NCBI RefSeq assembly: GCF_022179245.1
Contig: NZ_BPQM01000059.1
Span: 62,001-126,000, forward strand
Length of the DNA: 64,000 nucleotides
From: Methylobacterium gregans
Lineage (GTDB): Bacteria > Pseudomonadota > Alphaproteobacteria > Rhizobiales > Beijerinckiaceae
Reading direction: 5' to 3'
A model generated the notes under the pieces. The model did no database searches and was not told the origin of the DNA. It saw only the letters and a program-made list of their open reading frames with translations. The position numbers and the translations under genes are program-made. Positions 36,453 through 45,101 of the stretch are shown one piece after another. Each line of letters begins with the position of its first letter. The stretch's first letter is position 1.

Positions 36453-37276
36453 GCGCGTCGCTGGAGAGCCTGCTCGCCGGAATGGGCCCGCTCGCCGTGG
36501 CGGTGAGCGGCGGCGTCGACAGCCTGACGCTCGCGACCCTCGCCCACAGGCGCCTCGGGCCCGACGGGATGCTCGCGGTGCACGCGGCCTCGCCCGCGGT
36601 GCCCGGCGAGGCGACGGCGCGGGTCCGCGCGGAGGCCGACCGCCAGGGCTGGCGCCTGCGCGTCATCGAGGCCGGCGAGTTCGCCGATCCCCGCTACCGG
36701 TCGAACCCGGTCAATCGCTGCTTCTTCTGCAAGACGAACCTCTACGGCGCGATCGCCCAGGCGACCGACCGACAGATCGTCTCGGGCGCCAATCTCGACG
36801 ATCTCGGCGAGTACCGCCCCGGCCTCGACGCGGCCCGCGAGCACGGCGTGCGCCATCCCTTCGTCGCAGCGGGCCTCGGCAAGGCGGCGGTGCGGGCGCT
36901 CGCGCGTGAGATGGGCCTCGGGGACGTCGCCGAGCTTCCCGCCTCGCCTTGCCTGTCGAGCCGTGTCGAGACCGGCATCCGCATCGAGCCGGAGACCCTG
37001 GCCTTCATCCACGCGGTGGAGCGCATCGTCGGCGGGGCGCTCGCCGCCGAGGGGGCGGAGGCGCGGGTGCGCTGCCGGGTCCGGGCGGAGGGGGTGGTGG
37101 TGGAGCTCGACCCGCGCTGCCTCGCGCTCCTCGACAGGGACCTGCGCGCGGATCTCGGCAGCGCGATCCGCGAGCGGGCGCCCGCGCCCGCGCTCGCCGG
37201 TCCGGTGCGCTTCGAGCCCTACCGCAACGGAAGCGCTTTCCTGCGCGCGGGCAGCACACCGGAAGTCCCCCGATGA
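36449..37276 (+). CDS. larE: ATP-dependent sacrificial sulfur transferase LarE
   Basis: 275 residues. The PP-loop S20-G-G-V-D-S25 binds ATP. R-C-F-F-C-K and G-A-N-L-D-D-L-G-E-Y-R-P-G are typical of the family, and C168 in S-P-C168-L-S-S-R matches the cysteine that gives up its sulfur in L. plantarum LarE. It converts the dicarboxylate intermediate to the bis-thiocarboxylate. It is coupled to larC upstream and to larB downstream by four-base overlaps. Confidence 0.95.
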   Translation: MSASLESLLAGMGPLAVAVSGGVDSLTLATLAHRRLGPDGMLAVHAASPAVPGEATARVRAEADRQGWRLRVIEAGEFADPRYRSNPVNRCFFCKTNLYGAIAQATDRQIVSGANLDDLGEYRPGLDAAREHGVRHPFVAAGLGKAAVRALAREMGLGDVAELPASPCLSSRVETGIRIEPETLAFIHAVERIVGGALAAEGAEARVRCRVRAEGVVVELDPRCLALLDRDLRADLGSAIRERAPAPALAGPVRFEPYRNGSAFLRAGSTPEVPR

Positions 37277-37944
37277 GCGTCGCGGAAGAGTTCGTCCTCG
37301 ATTTCGCCCGGACGGAGCGGATCGGGATGGAAGAGACGGTCTACGCCGCCGGCAAGTCGGCGGAGCAGATCGACGCCATCCTGGCGGCGGCCGCCGAGCG
37401 CGGCGCCCGCCTGTTCCTCACGCGGCTCGACGCCGACAAGCGCGCGGCGCTCGCTCACGAGCTCGATTATTGCCCGGTCTCGCGCACCGCCGTGTTCGGT
37501 GGTCCGAACCGGGTCGCGGGCGTAGCCCGCGTCGCCATCGTGGCGGCCGGCACCTCGGACGTGCCGGTGGCACGCGAGGCCGAGCGGACGCTGGCCTATG
37601 CGGGGATCGCCGCGACGCTGATCGCCGATGTGGGCGTCGCCGGACTCTGGCGGTTGCAGCGGCGCCTCGACGAGATCCGGGCGCACCCCGTCGTGATCGT
37701 CGCGGCCGGCATGGACGCGGCGCTCCCCAGCGTCGTCGGCGGTCTCGTATCCGGCGCACTGATCGCGGTGCCGACCTCGGTCGGCTACGGCGTCGCCGAG
37801 GGCGGGCGCGCGGCGCTCGACGCGGTGCTGGCGAGTTGCGCGCCCGGAATCACCGTCTGCAACATCGACAACGGCTACGGCGCGGCCTGCGCGGCGATGC
37901 GTGTGCTGCACGCCGCCCGAGCGCTGCGTGAGTTGTCGCCATGA
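37273..37944 (+). CDS. larB: Nickel-pincer cofactor carboxylase LarB
   Basis: 223 residues. The PurE-like C-terminal half shows I-V-A-A-G-T-S-D-V-P-V-A-R-E-A, V-I-V-A-A-G-M-D-A-A-L-P-S-V-V-G-G-L and N-I-D-N-G-Y-G-A-A, with a conserved cysteine just before the last motif. LarB carboxylates and hydrolyses nicotinic acid adenine dinucleotide in the first step of pincer cofactor synthesis. Its ATG overlaps the larE stop. larA, the known enzyme user of the cofactor, is not in the window. Confidence 0.95.
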   Translation: MSVAEEFVLDFARTERIGMEETVYAAGKSAEQIDAILAAAAERGARLFLTRLDADKRAALAHELDYCPVSRTAVFGGPNRVAGVARVAIVAAGTSDVPVAREAERTLAYAGIAATLIADVGVAGLWRLQRRLDEIRAHPVVIVAAGMDAALPSVVGGLVSGALIAVPTSVGYGVAEGGRAALDAVLASCAPGITVCNIDNGYGAACAAMRVLHAARALRELSP

Positions 37945-37993
37945 ACCCGATTCATCCTGCCCCGCGCCAGGGGCCTCAGCCCGGAGTACCCGC

Positions 37994-39103
37994 ATGGAAC
38001 GCCGAAGCTTTCTCCAGGGCGCCGTCCTCGGCGCCGGTCTCGCGGGCGCCGGCAGCGCGGGGGCGGCCGTGAACGCGCCTGGCCTGCCCCAGACCCGTCC
38101 GCAGGATCCCGCCGACCTGCCCTTCGTCGCCGATCCCGGCGAGATGCGGGGCGAGATGCTCTACCGCCCGTTCGGGCGCCATGCGGAGAAGATCTCGGCG
38201 ATCGGGATGGGCGGCTTCCATCTCGGCAAGAACGCGGTCTCGGACGCGGAGGCCACGCGCCTGATCCATGCCGGGATCGAGCGCGGCATCACCTTCATGG
38301 ACAATTGCTGGGACTACAACGAAGGGCGCTCGGAACTTCGCATGGGTGAGGCCCTGTCCCAGGGCGGATATCGCGACAAGGTCTTCCTCATGTCCAAGAT
38401 GGACGGGCGGACCAGGGACGAGGCGATGCGCCAGATCGACACCTCGCTGAAGCGCCTGCGCACCGACCGGATCGACCTCGTCCAGCACCACGAGATCCTG
38501 CGCTACGACGATCCCGACCGCGTCTTCGCCGAGGGCGGGGCGATGGAGGCCTTCGTCGAGGCGAAGAAGCAGGGCAAGCTGCGCTATATCGGTTTCACCG
38601 GGCACAAGGACCCGCGCATCCACCTGCAGATGCTGGAGGTGGCGGCCGAGCGCGGCTTCCAGTTCGATGCCGTGCAGATGCCGCTCAACGTGATGGACGC
38701 GCATTTCCGCTCGTTCGGCCACCTCGTCCTGCCCTATCTCGTCCAGAACGGCATCGCGCCGCTGGCGATGAAGACCTTCGGCGACGGCGTGATCCTGAAG
38801 AGCGACGCGCCGATCAAGCCGCTCGAATACCTGCACTTCTCGCTCAACCTGCCGGTCTCGGTGGTGATCACCGGCATCCAGAATCAGCGCGACCTCGATC
38901 AGGCCTTCGAGGCGGTGAAGACCTTCCGTCCCATGGACAAGGCCAAGGTCGCCGAGCTCCTCGGCCGCAGCCGCGCTTACGCACTGGAGGGCAAGTACGA
39001 GCTGTTCAAGACGAGCGCGACCTTCGACGGCACGGCCAAGAACGCCGCCTGGCTCGGCGAGGACGTGCCGGGCGTGCAGAAGCTTGCGCCAACGATGGAA
39101 TAG
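37994..39103 (+). CDS. Tat-exported aldo/keto reductase
   Basis: 369 residues from ATG 37994. The start M-E-R-R-S-F-L-Q followed by an alanine/glycine-rich stretch is a twin-arginine signal, so the folded enzyme is probably periplasmic. The TIM barrel carries the tetrad: D in F-M-D-N-C-W-D-Y with its tyrosine, K in M-S-K-M-D and H in V-Q-H-H-E. An NADPH-dependent carbonyl reduction is typical for the family, but export raises the question of its cofactor. It starts 49 bases after larB and could be part of that operon. Confidence 0.85.
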   Translation: MERRSFLQGAVLGAGLAGAGSAGAAVNAPGLPQTRPQDPADLPFVADPGEMRGEMLYRPFGRHAEKISAIGMGGFHLGKNAVSDAEATRLIHAGIERGITFMDNCWDYNEGRSELRMGEALSQGGYRDKVFLMSKMDGRTRDEAMRQIDTSLKRLRTDRIDLVQHHEILRYDDPDRVFAEGGAMEAFVEAKKQGKLRYIGFTGHKDPRIHLQMLEVAAERGFQFDAVQMPLNVMDAHFRSFGHLVLPYLVQNGIAPLAMKTFGDGVILKSDAPIKPLEYLHFSLNLPVSVVITGIQNQRDLDQAFEAVKTFRPMDKAKVAELLGRSRAYALEGKYELFKTSATFDGTAKNAAWLGEDVPGVQKLAPTME

Positions 39104-39121
39104 GGATTGGAATAGGTCTCC

Positions 39122-39739
39122 ATGCGCACCGCAACATCGACCCCGAGGCCCCTGATGACCCGTCGCGTCCTGCCGCTGCTGCCGGCCCTGCTCCTGCTCG
39201 CCCCCGGCGCCGCGCTCGCCCATCCGGGCCACGGCGAGGCGGTGGGCTTCGCGCACGGCTTCGCGCACCCGGTCGGCGGCCTCGACCACGTGCTCGCCAT
39301 GGTGGCGGTGGGCCTGCTCGCGGCGCTCCGCGGCGGGGCGGCCCGCTGGGGCCTGCCGGTCGCCTTCATGGCCATGATGGCGGCAGGCGCCGGGCTCGGC
39401 GTGTTCGGGATCGCGCTGCCCTTCGCGGAGGCGGGCATCGCGCTCTCCCTCGTCGCCTTCGGCCTCGCCATCGTGTTTGCGGGGCGCCTGCCGCTGCCGG
39501 CGCTGATCGGCCTCGTCGGCGTGTTCGCGGTGTTCCACGGCTACGCCCACGGCGCCGAGATGCCCGAGACCGCCTCCGGCCTCGCCTACGGGGCGGGCTT
39601 CCTCGCCGCGACCGCGCTCCTCCACGCGGCGGGCCTCGGTCTCGGCTTCCTCGTCAGCGCCGAGCGCCGCCGCGCCGCGCCTGCCATGGGCGCCGCCGTG
39701 GCGCTCTCGGGGCTCACGCTGCTCGTGGGCGCCTTCTGA
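39122..39739 (+). CDS. hupE: HupE/UreJ family nickel permease
   Basis: 205 residues with a signal peptide ending A-L-A-H-P-G-H-G and six further hydrophobic segments. The signature H-P-V-G-G-L-D-H in the first span and F-H-G-Y-A-H-G in a later one are metal-binding motifs of HupE/UreJ transporters, which admit Ni(II) (or Co). It lies 18 bases after the aldo/keto reductase and directly downstream of the larCEB genes, which need nickel, so nickel supply for the pincer cofactor is a reasonable role. Confidence 0.88.
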   Translation: MRTATSTPRPLMTRRVLPLLPALLLLAPGAALAHPGHGEAVGFAHGFAHPVGGLDHVLAMVAVGLLAALRGGAARWGLPVAFMAMMAAGAGLGVFGIALPFAEAGIALSLVAFGLAIVFAGRLPLPALIGLVGVFAVFHGYAHGAEMPETASGLAYGAGFLAATALLHAAGLGLGFLVSAERRRAAPAMGAAVALSGLTLLVGAF

Positions 39740-39754
39740 TCCGGGCCGACCCTT

Positions 39755-39775
39755 CCTCCCCCGCCGAAGGGGAGG
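39755..39775. repeat. Intergenic palindromic (REP-like) hairpin
   Basis: CCTCCCC pairs with GGGGAGG between hupE and the CobW-type gene. It is another copy of the hairpin family seen elsewhere in the window and may reduce read-through. Confidence 0.45.
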
Positions 39776-39845
39776 GAGGGCGTTGCAGGGGAGGATGATC
39801 GCGCCCTCGGTTGAGCCCGCTCGCCGCCCGCGCTAGGCCAGCCCC

Positions 39846-40934
39846 ATGTCCGCCAGCGCCCAGCCCGATACCCCCGCACGCCCGGAGCCGATCCCGCTCA
39901 CCGTGCTCACCGGCTTCCTCGGAGCCGGCAAGACGACCCTCCTCAACCGCCTGCTTGCCGACCCGGCGCTGGCCGACACGGTGGTGATCGTCAACGAGTT
40001 CGGCGAGATCGGGCTCGATCACCTGCTGATCGAGCGTGTGGACGAGGACATGGTCCTGCTCGGCGCCGGCTGCCTCTGCTGCACGGTGCGCGGCGACCTG
40101 ATCGCCACCCTGGAAGACCTGCTGCGCAAGCGCGACAACGGCCGCATCGCGCCCTTCCGCCGCGTCGTGATCGAGACCACCGGCCTCGCCGATCCCGCGC
40201 CGATCCTGCACGCGCTGATCTATCACCCCTATCTCGTCCTGCGGTACCGGCTGCAGGCGGTTGTTACTGTGGTCGACGCGGTCAACGGCGCCGCCACCCT
40301 CGACGAGCACCCGGAGGCCCTGCGACAGGTCGCGGTTGCCGACCGGATCGTGCTCACGAAGCAGGATCTCGCAGAAGATTCCGCCCCGCTCCAGGCCCGG
40401 CTCGCCGCCCTCAACCCGGCCGCCGCCGTCGAGCCGCCGGACGTGCCGGCCGAGACGCTGCTCGGCGGCCTGTTCGGCCTCGACGGCAAGCTTGCGGACG
40501 TGCGCGCGTGGCTCGGCGCGGTCGAGACGCACGAGCACGCTCACACCCACGATCCCAATCGCCACGATGCCGCGATCCGCGCGTTTTCCCTGACGAGCGA
40601 CGTGCCGGTACCGCGGGCGGCCTTCGAGATGTTCCTCGACCTGCTGCGCTCCGGCCACGGCCCGAACCTCCTGCGCCTCAAGGGTCTGGTCGCCCTGGCC
40701 GACGCGCCGGACCGGCCCGTCGTCGTGCACGGCGTGCAGCACGTGGTGCACGCCCCCGTCACCCTGCCGGCCTGGCCGGATGCGGACCGGACCTCGCGCC
40801 TCGTCCTCATCGTGCGCGATCTCGATCCGGGCTTCGTCGCTCGGCTCTGGGACGCCTTCCTGGGGCGGCCGCGGCCCGATACGCCCGACGCCGCCGCGCT
40901 CACCGACAACCCGCTCGCGATCCCGGGAGGCTGA
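39846..40934 (+). CDS. CobW/COG0523 family GTP-dependent metallochaperone
   Basis: 362 residues. G-F-L-G-A-G-K-T at 23-30 is the P-loop, C76-L-C78-C79 is the diagnostic metal-binding motif, E-T-T-G-L-A-D-P-A-P follows, and a histidine-rich stretch (T-H-E-H-A-H-T-H-D) lies around 220. The C-terminal CobW_C domain ends the chain. COG0523 proteins deliver Zn, Co, Ni or Fe to client enzymes using GTP. Next to hupE and larCEB, nickel is a plausible cargo, but sequence alone does not fix the metal. Confidence 0.9.
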   Translation: MSASAQPDTPARPEPIPLTVLTGFLGAGKTTLLNRLLADPALADTVVIVNEFGEIGLDHLLIERVDEDMVLLGAGCLCCTVRGDLIATLEDLLRKRDNGRIAPFRRVVIETTGLADPAPILHALIYHPYLVLRYRLQAVVTVVDAVNGAATLDEHPEALRQVAVADRIVLTKQDLAEDSAPLQARLAALNPAAAVEPPDVPAETLLGGLFGLDGKLADVRAWLGAVETHEHAHTHDPNRHDAAIRAFSLTSDVPVPRAAFEMFLDLLRSGHGPNLLRLKGLVALADAPDRPVVVHGVQHVVHAPVTLPAWPDADRTSRLVLIVRDLDPGFVARLWDAFLGRPRPDTPDAAALTDNPLAIPGG

Positions 40935-41031
40935 CGGCACCGTCCTTGAAAGGTCTCCGAGACCTGAAGCGGCTGCGGGCCGCGACCGTCCCGATACGGG
41001 ACGGAACTGTCGGAATCGGACGAGGGCGCAG

Positions 41032-41853
41032 GTGCAGCGGTTCACTCTGATCCAGGGCGGCTACGCGGTCGGCCCCGCCGCCGGCGCGGGGTGGCGCATC
41101 GACCTGAAGGGCGCACCGGGGGTCGATGCGGAAGCGGTGGCAGCGTGGCGGGCGCTCCTCGTGCGCAACGCCGTGCTCGATCCGCGCACCGATCCGGATT
41201 ACCTCCTCACCGCCGCGCGGCACCTCGCGGGCGGCGACCAGATCGCCTTCGCGCTGGCCTGGGAGCAGGGGCCGGACCTGACCTTGCGGGGCGTGGTGCC
41301 GCTGGCGATCGCCGAGCCGCTGTTCCGCGCCTCGCGCGCCCGGCCGTGGTGGCCGCCGGGGCTCAACCCGCGCTCCCTGGTCGATCCCGGACGCGGGGCG
41401 GCGATCCACGCCGCGATCGCGGCCCATCTCAGGGCGCTCCCGCGGCCCGTCGCCTACGATCCCGAGGCCCGGGCGGGCACCGTGCCGGTGCTCACCGTGC
41501 CGATGCTGCGGCGACCCGTCCCGCCCGAGAGCGTTCTCGGCGTCCGGCCCGAGGGCTACGTCCCGCCGAGCGCGACGGTCGAGACCGTCCGGGAGCCGGA
41601 GCGCGTCCGCGACGCGGTCGAGGCCTTCCTGGCGCTGGACGCCCGCACCGCACGGTATCCCATCATCGCCGCGCCGCAGGAGGCCGCCATGGTGCGGGTG
41701 GTGACCCGGCTGTTCGCCCGCCGCCAGCAGCTCGCGGTCGCGCTGGCGAGCCGGGCAGGCGGGCTGGTGGCCGGCACGATCTCCCTGGGCCAGGGGGCCG
41801 GCACCATCGCGTGGCGCCACGCGGGCGGGGATGCGGGCGCGCTTCCGGCCTGA
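41032..41853 (+). CDS. Uncharacterised protein, possibly related to BcsL/CelD-type GNAT
   Basis: 273 residues from GTG 41032. There is no signal peptide or membrane span. The stretch W-R-A-L-L-V-R-N-A-V-L-D-P-R-T-D-P-D-Y-L, followed by A-A-R-H-L-A-G-G-D, resembles the opening of the CelD/BcsL group of GNAT-like proteins tied to polysaccharide synthesis, but the usual second half is not recognised. Codon use is typical of the genome and the gene is convergent with gtrA. The function is open. Confidence 0.6.
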   Translation: MQRFTLIQGGYAVGPAAGAGWRIDLKGAPGVDAEAVAAWRALLVRNAVLDPRTDPDYLLTAARHLAGGDQIAFALAWEQGPDLTLRGVVPLAIAEPLFRASRARPWWPPGLNPRSLVDPGRGAAIHAAIAAHLRALPRPVAYDPEARAGTVPVLTVPMLRRPVPPESVLGVRPEGYVPPSATVETVREPERVRDAVEAFLALDARTARYPIIAAPQEAAMVRVVTRLFARRQQLAVALASRAGGLVAGTISLGQGAGTIAWRHAGGDAGALPA

Positions 41854-41859
41854 GCCGCG

Positions 41860-42342
41860 CTACCCTTCGGCGGCGACGGGGGGGCGTGGCCGCCGGGTGC
41901 GGAAGGTGATCGCCGCGTGACCGAAATAGTTGCCCACCGCGCCCGCCGCGATGCCGGCGGCGTGGGCGACCGCCTCGGCCGGGCCGCAGGGGGCGCCGAG
42001 GCGGATGAGCAGCGCCCGGCCGGCGAGCGCGACCAGCGCCACGAGGATCGTGGTGACGCCGTTGACGAGCACGAAGTCCGGCACCTGCCGCAGGCCGCCG
42101 CGGCCGAAATCCCGGAAGACCCAGGCCCGGTAGAGGGCGAAGCCGAAGGCCATGCTGATGCAGGAGGCCCCGAGGACGGCGAGGCCGTAGGGCATCAGCC
42201 AGGACAGGGCGAAGCGCGACAGCCAGCTGACCAGGGCGGCGAGCCCGCCCGCCAGCAGGAAGCGCACCGGCCGCGGCAGGTCTCCGAGCCGGCCGGCCCG
42301 CGCGCCGCGCGCGGGCGGAGTCCTCGCGCCGGACTCCGTCAT
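41860..42342 (-). CDS. GtrA family membrane protein
   Basis: 160 residues with four hydrophobic spans (about 27-45, 53-71, 92-110 and 123-142). The pattern F-L-L-A-G-G-L-A-A near the start, F-A-L-Y-R-A-W-V-F-R in the second loop and G-N-Y-F-G-H-A-A-I-T-F-R at the end are typical of GtrA flippase-like proteins that move polyprenyl-phosphate sugars. Its start overlaps the stop of the UbiA-HAD gene by four bases, so both act in one operon. Confidence 0.88.
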   Translation of the reverse strand: MTESGARTPPARGARAGRLGDLPRPVRFLLAGGLAALVSWLSRFALSWLMPYGLAVLGASCISMAFGFALYRAWVFRDFGRGGLRQVPDFVLVNGVTTILVALVALAGRALLIRLGAPCGPAEAVAHAAGIAAGAVGNYFGHAAITFRTRRPRPPVAAEG

Positions 42343-43832
42343 GCCAGAACCCCGGACCAGGCGAGCACGAAGGCGCCGACGAGCGCCGCCCCGAGCATCA
42401 GGCTCGGCCCGTCGTTGAGCGCGAAGGCGACGGGGTCGTCGTCGAGCCGGCCGCGGCCGGCCACGAGCCAGATCCGCGCCAGCCAGAGGAAGAGGATCAG
42501 CGGGAAGGCCCAGAGCCAGCCCGCATTGGTGTAGAGGTCATGCCGGAAGGCGTCGAAGATCACGTAGAGGACGAGCGTGACGATGCTCGCCACGCCGGTA
42601 CCGGCCCCCAGCACGAGCAGGATCGGCGCGTCGCGGGTCTCGTAGCCGCGGCTCGTGGTCGTGCCGGTGCCGTGCTCCTTCCAGCGCTCGACCTCGACGT
42701 AGCGCTTGGCGAAGCAGAGCGAGCCGAACAGGAACATCGAGAAGACGAGGAGCCAGGGCGAGGGGGCCACGGCCGCGGCCTGCGTGCCGAGCACGAGGCG
42801 GGTTGTGAAGAGGCCCGCCAGCACCACCACGTCGAGGATCGGCACCCGCTTCAGCGCCAGCGAGTAGGCGACCGTCAGCGCCGTGTAGGCCGCGAGCCCC
42901 GCGACCGTTGACGGGCCGACCAGGGCGCCGAGCGCGAAGCCGACCGCGAGCCCCGCCGGCACCGCGCCCGCGGCCGCGGCCATCGGCAGGCGCCCGCTCG
43001 CGATTGGGCGGTTGCATTTCGACCAGTGCCGCCGGTCGTCGGCGACGTCCCAGAGGTCGTTCAGGATGTAGGTCGATGAGGCGACGATGCAGAGCGCCGC
43101 GAAGGCCAACGCGACGTCGAGCATCCGTCCTGCGTCGAGCACGACGCCGCCGAGGATCGCGGGCGCGACAACCAGCAGGTTCTTGGCCCATTGGTGGGGC
43201 CGCGCGCAGGCGACCAGCGCCGGCAGCATCGCGGGGGTGGGGAAGACCAGGGCGGGCTTGCCGGCGCTCGTGCCGAGGCTGCCGGCCGCGTGCGCCGTGA
43301 AGCGCGGGCGCCCGACCGCGATGATCTCGTCGGCCCGCGACCAGACCGGGATGTCGGCCCGGCTGTCGCCCGCGTAGGCGAAGCCCTGCGGGAACAGCCG
43401 GGCGAGCGCCTCGGCCTTGCGCTGGCCCTTGAGGTTGATCACGCCGTCACTCGCCAGCACGTCCTCGAAGGGGCCGTGGCAGGCGGCGACCGCGCGGGCG
43501 ATGACCGCATCCGCCGCGGTCGCCACGTAGACCTTGCGGCCCCGCGCCCGCTCGGTGGCGATGTAGGCGTGCAGGGCCTGGTCGAAGGGCAGCAGCTTCG
43601 GATCGACCAGCGCCCGGCAGGCCAGTTCCTGCTTCAGACGCGCCCGGCCCTGGAACAGCCAGAACAGGATGTGCAGGAGCGCCAGCGGCTCTCGCCGCAG
43701 ATAGGCCAGCGCGCACTCGACCAGGATGTTGGTGCGCAGCAGCGTGCCGTCGAGATCGATCACCAGGGGGCGCAGCCCCGGCCCGGTCCCGGCGCTCGCA
43801 GCCGCATCGCTCCCGGACGTGGTCTCGGCCAT
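42339..43832 (-). CDS. HAD phosphatase fused to UbiA-type prenyltransferase
   Basis: 497 residues from ATG 43832, preceded by a GGAGG ribosome site. The first 210 residues are a HAD domain (V-I-D-L-D-G-T-L-L-R-T; G-D-S-R-A-D). The rest is a polytopic UbiA domain with the Mg-diphosphate motif N-D-L-W-D-V-A-D-D and a later R-V-P-I-L-D-V-V-V-L region. Such fusions resemble decaprenyl-phosphate phosphoribosyltransferases, where the HAD half would remove the 5-phosphate. With the overlapping gtrA this suggests synthesis and translocation of a prenyl-linked pentose for surface glycans. Confidence 0.88.
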   Translation of the reverse strand: MAETTSGSDAAASAGTGPGLRPLVIDLDGTLLRTNILVECALAYLRREPLALLHILFWLFQGRARLKQELACRALVDPKLLPFDQALHAYIATERARGRKVYVATAADAVIARAVAACHGPFEDVLASDGVINLKGQRKAEALARLFPQGFAYAGDSRADIPVWSRADEIIAVGRPRFTAHAAGSLGTSAGKPALVFPTPAMLPALVACARPHQWAKNLLVVAPAILGGVVLDAGRMLDVALAFAALCIVASSTYILNDLWDVADDRRHWSKCNRPIASGRLPMAAAAGAVPAGLAVGFALGALVGPSTVAGLAAYTALTVAYSLALKRVPILDVVVLAGLFTTRLVLGTQAAAVAPSPWLLVFSMFLFGSLCFAKRYVEVERWKEHGTGTTTSRGYETRDAPILLVLGAGTGVASIVTLVLYVIFDAFRHDLYTNAGWLWAFPLILFLWLARIWLVAGRGRLDDDPVAFALNDGPSLMLGAALVGAFVLAWSGVLA

Positions 43833-43905
43833 CTCTGCCTCCGCTTCCCGAGAGTGCGGCAGAACCTTGCCAGAGGGGCCCATCGGCACGGCGCGACCTT
43901 CCGGA

Positions 43906-45045
43906 TTACTCGTGGGCGCCGATGGGATGAGCGATCCCCGCATTCGGCGGGAGCTCCGGCCCTATCGTGCGCCGACGCCGGAAAGGCTGGCGGAAGGCCT
44001 GCCCGATCGGCACGCCGGCGCGCAGCCAGCGGTCGAGGGGCCGTTCGAGCAGCCGGTAGACGAGGAGGCCGACCGCGACCGCGACCGCGATGACCGCGAG
44101 CCGCACCGGCAACTGCGCGGATTCGGGGAGGGGGAGCCGGCCGACGGCCTTGCCGAGCGCCGACATCGTGAACCAGTGCGAGAGGTAGATGCTGTAGGTC
44201 GCCAGCCCCAGCGGCAACAGGATCCGGTCGGCGAAGGGCAGCCGCAGGATCGTGTCGCGGAGCGCGACGAACAGGATCACGAGGGCGGAGGCGCCCGTGA
44301 GCCGGAGGCTGCGCTCGGTGTTCGCCGGATCGGTGCCGAGGCTCAGCGTGACGGTCACGGCGAGGCAGGCCATGAGAAGCCAGGCCACGCCGAGCCGCCC
44401 GTCCACCTCGTGGCAGCGGTAGAGCCAGCCCGCCGCGAAACCCGTCATCAGCACGCTGACGGGGTGCAGGTACCAGGCGGCATCGCTCGGGGCGATGCCG
44501 ACGAGCGCGCCGCACCAGCCCAGTCCGAACAGCGCGAGACCGAACCAGACGGGCGCTTCGCCCGCGAGCCGCGTCGCCAGGATCAGCAGGGCCACGAGCC
44601 CGTAGAAGATGACCTCGTGCTCCAGCGACCAGCCGACGCCCACGATGGGGTAGTGCGGTTGGGGCAGGATCAGAAAGGAACCGATGATGGTACCGGCCGA
44701 GACGTCCCAGCGATTCCAGGCCCAGGCCGGATTGATGAGGCGGGCCGCGACCGCGAGCGCCGTGAACAGGGCGTAGAGCGGCATGAGCCTGAGGAGGCGG
44801 GCGCGCAGGAAGGCCAGTGCGCTCGCGTAGGCGGGCGCCCGGAGGCAGATGAGATAGCCGGAGACGACGAAGAACACCTCGACCCCGATCCCGCTCAGCG
44901 GCAGGTACCACGACTGGGCGATCAGCGTTCCCGAGAAGTGCTTCACCGCGAGATCGGAGTGGCACACCACCACCTCGAGCGCTGCCAGCGCCTTCAGCCA
45001 TTCGAGGTCGGGACGCCGGCCCGGATCTGACACGGTTTTCTCCAC
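43906..45045 (-). CDS. Acyltransferase 3 family membrane protein
   Basis: 379 residues with about ten hydrophobic spans. L-E-W-L-K-A-L-A-A-L-E-V-V-V-C-H carries the conserved histidine, G-I-G-V-E-V-F-F-V-V-S-G-Y-L-I is the family signature, and R-L-L-R-L-M-P-L-Y follows. These proteins O-acylate extracytoplasmic sugars (NodX, OafA, OPG type). It is 73 bases upstream of the HAD-UbiA gene on the same strand, supporting a common polysaccharide-modification role. Confidence 0.9.
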   Translation of the reverse strand: MEKTVSDPGRRPDLEWLKALAALEVVVCHSDLAVKHFSGTLIAQSWYLPLSGIGVEVFFVVSGYLICLRAPAYASALAFLRARLLRLMPLYALFTALAVAARLINPAWAWNRWDVSAGTIIGSFLILPQPHYPIVGVGWSLEHEVIFYGLVALLILATRLAGEAPVWFGLALFGLGWCGALVGIAPSDAAWYLHPVSVLMTGFAAGWLYRCHEVDGRLGVAWLLMACLAVTVTLSLGTDPANTERSLRLTGASALVILFVALRDTILRLPFADRILLPLGLATYSIYLSHWFTMSALGKAVGRLPLPESAQLPVRLAVIAVAVAVGLLVYRLLERPLDRWLRAGVPIGQAFRQPFRRRRTIGPELPPNAGIAHPIGAHE

Positions 45046-45101
45046 GAGCGGTCGCTCCGGCGCCGGGACGATGCTGGAGCAGGAACAGGAATTGGTGGGG
45101 C

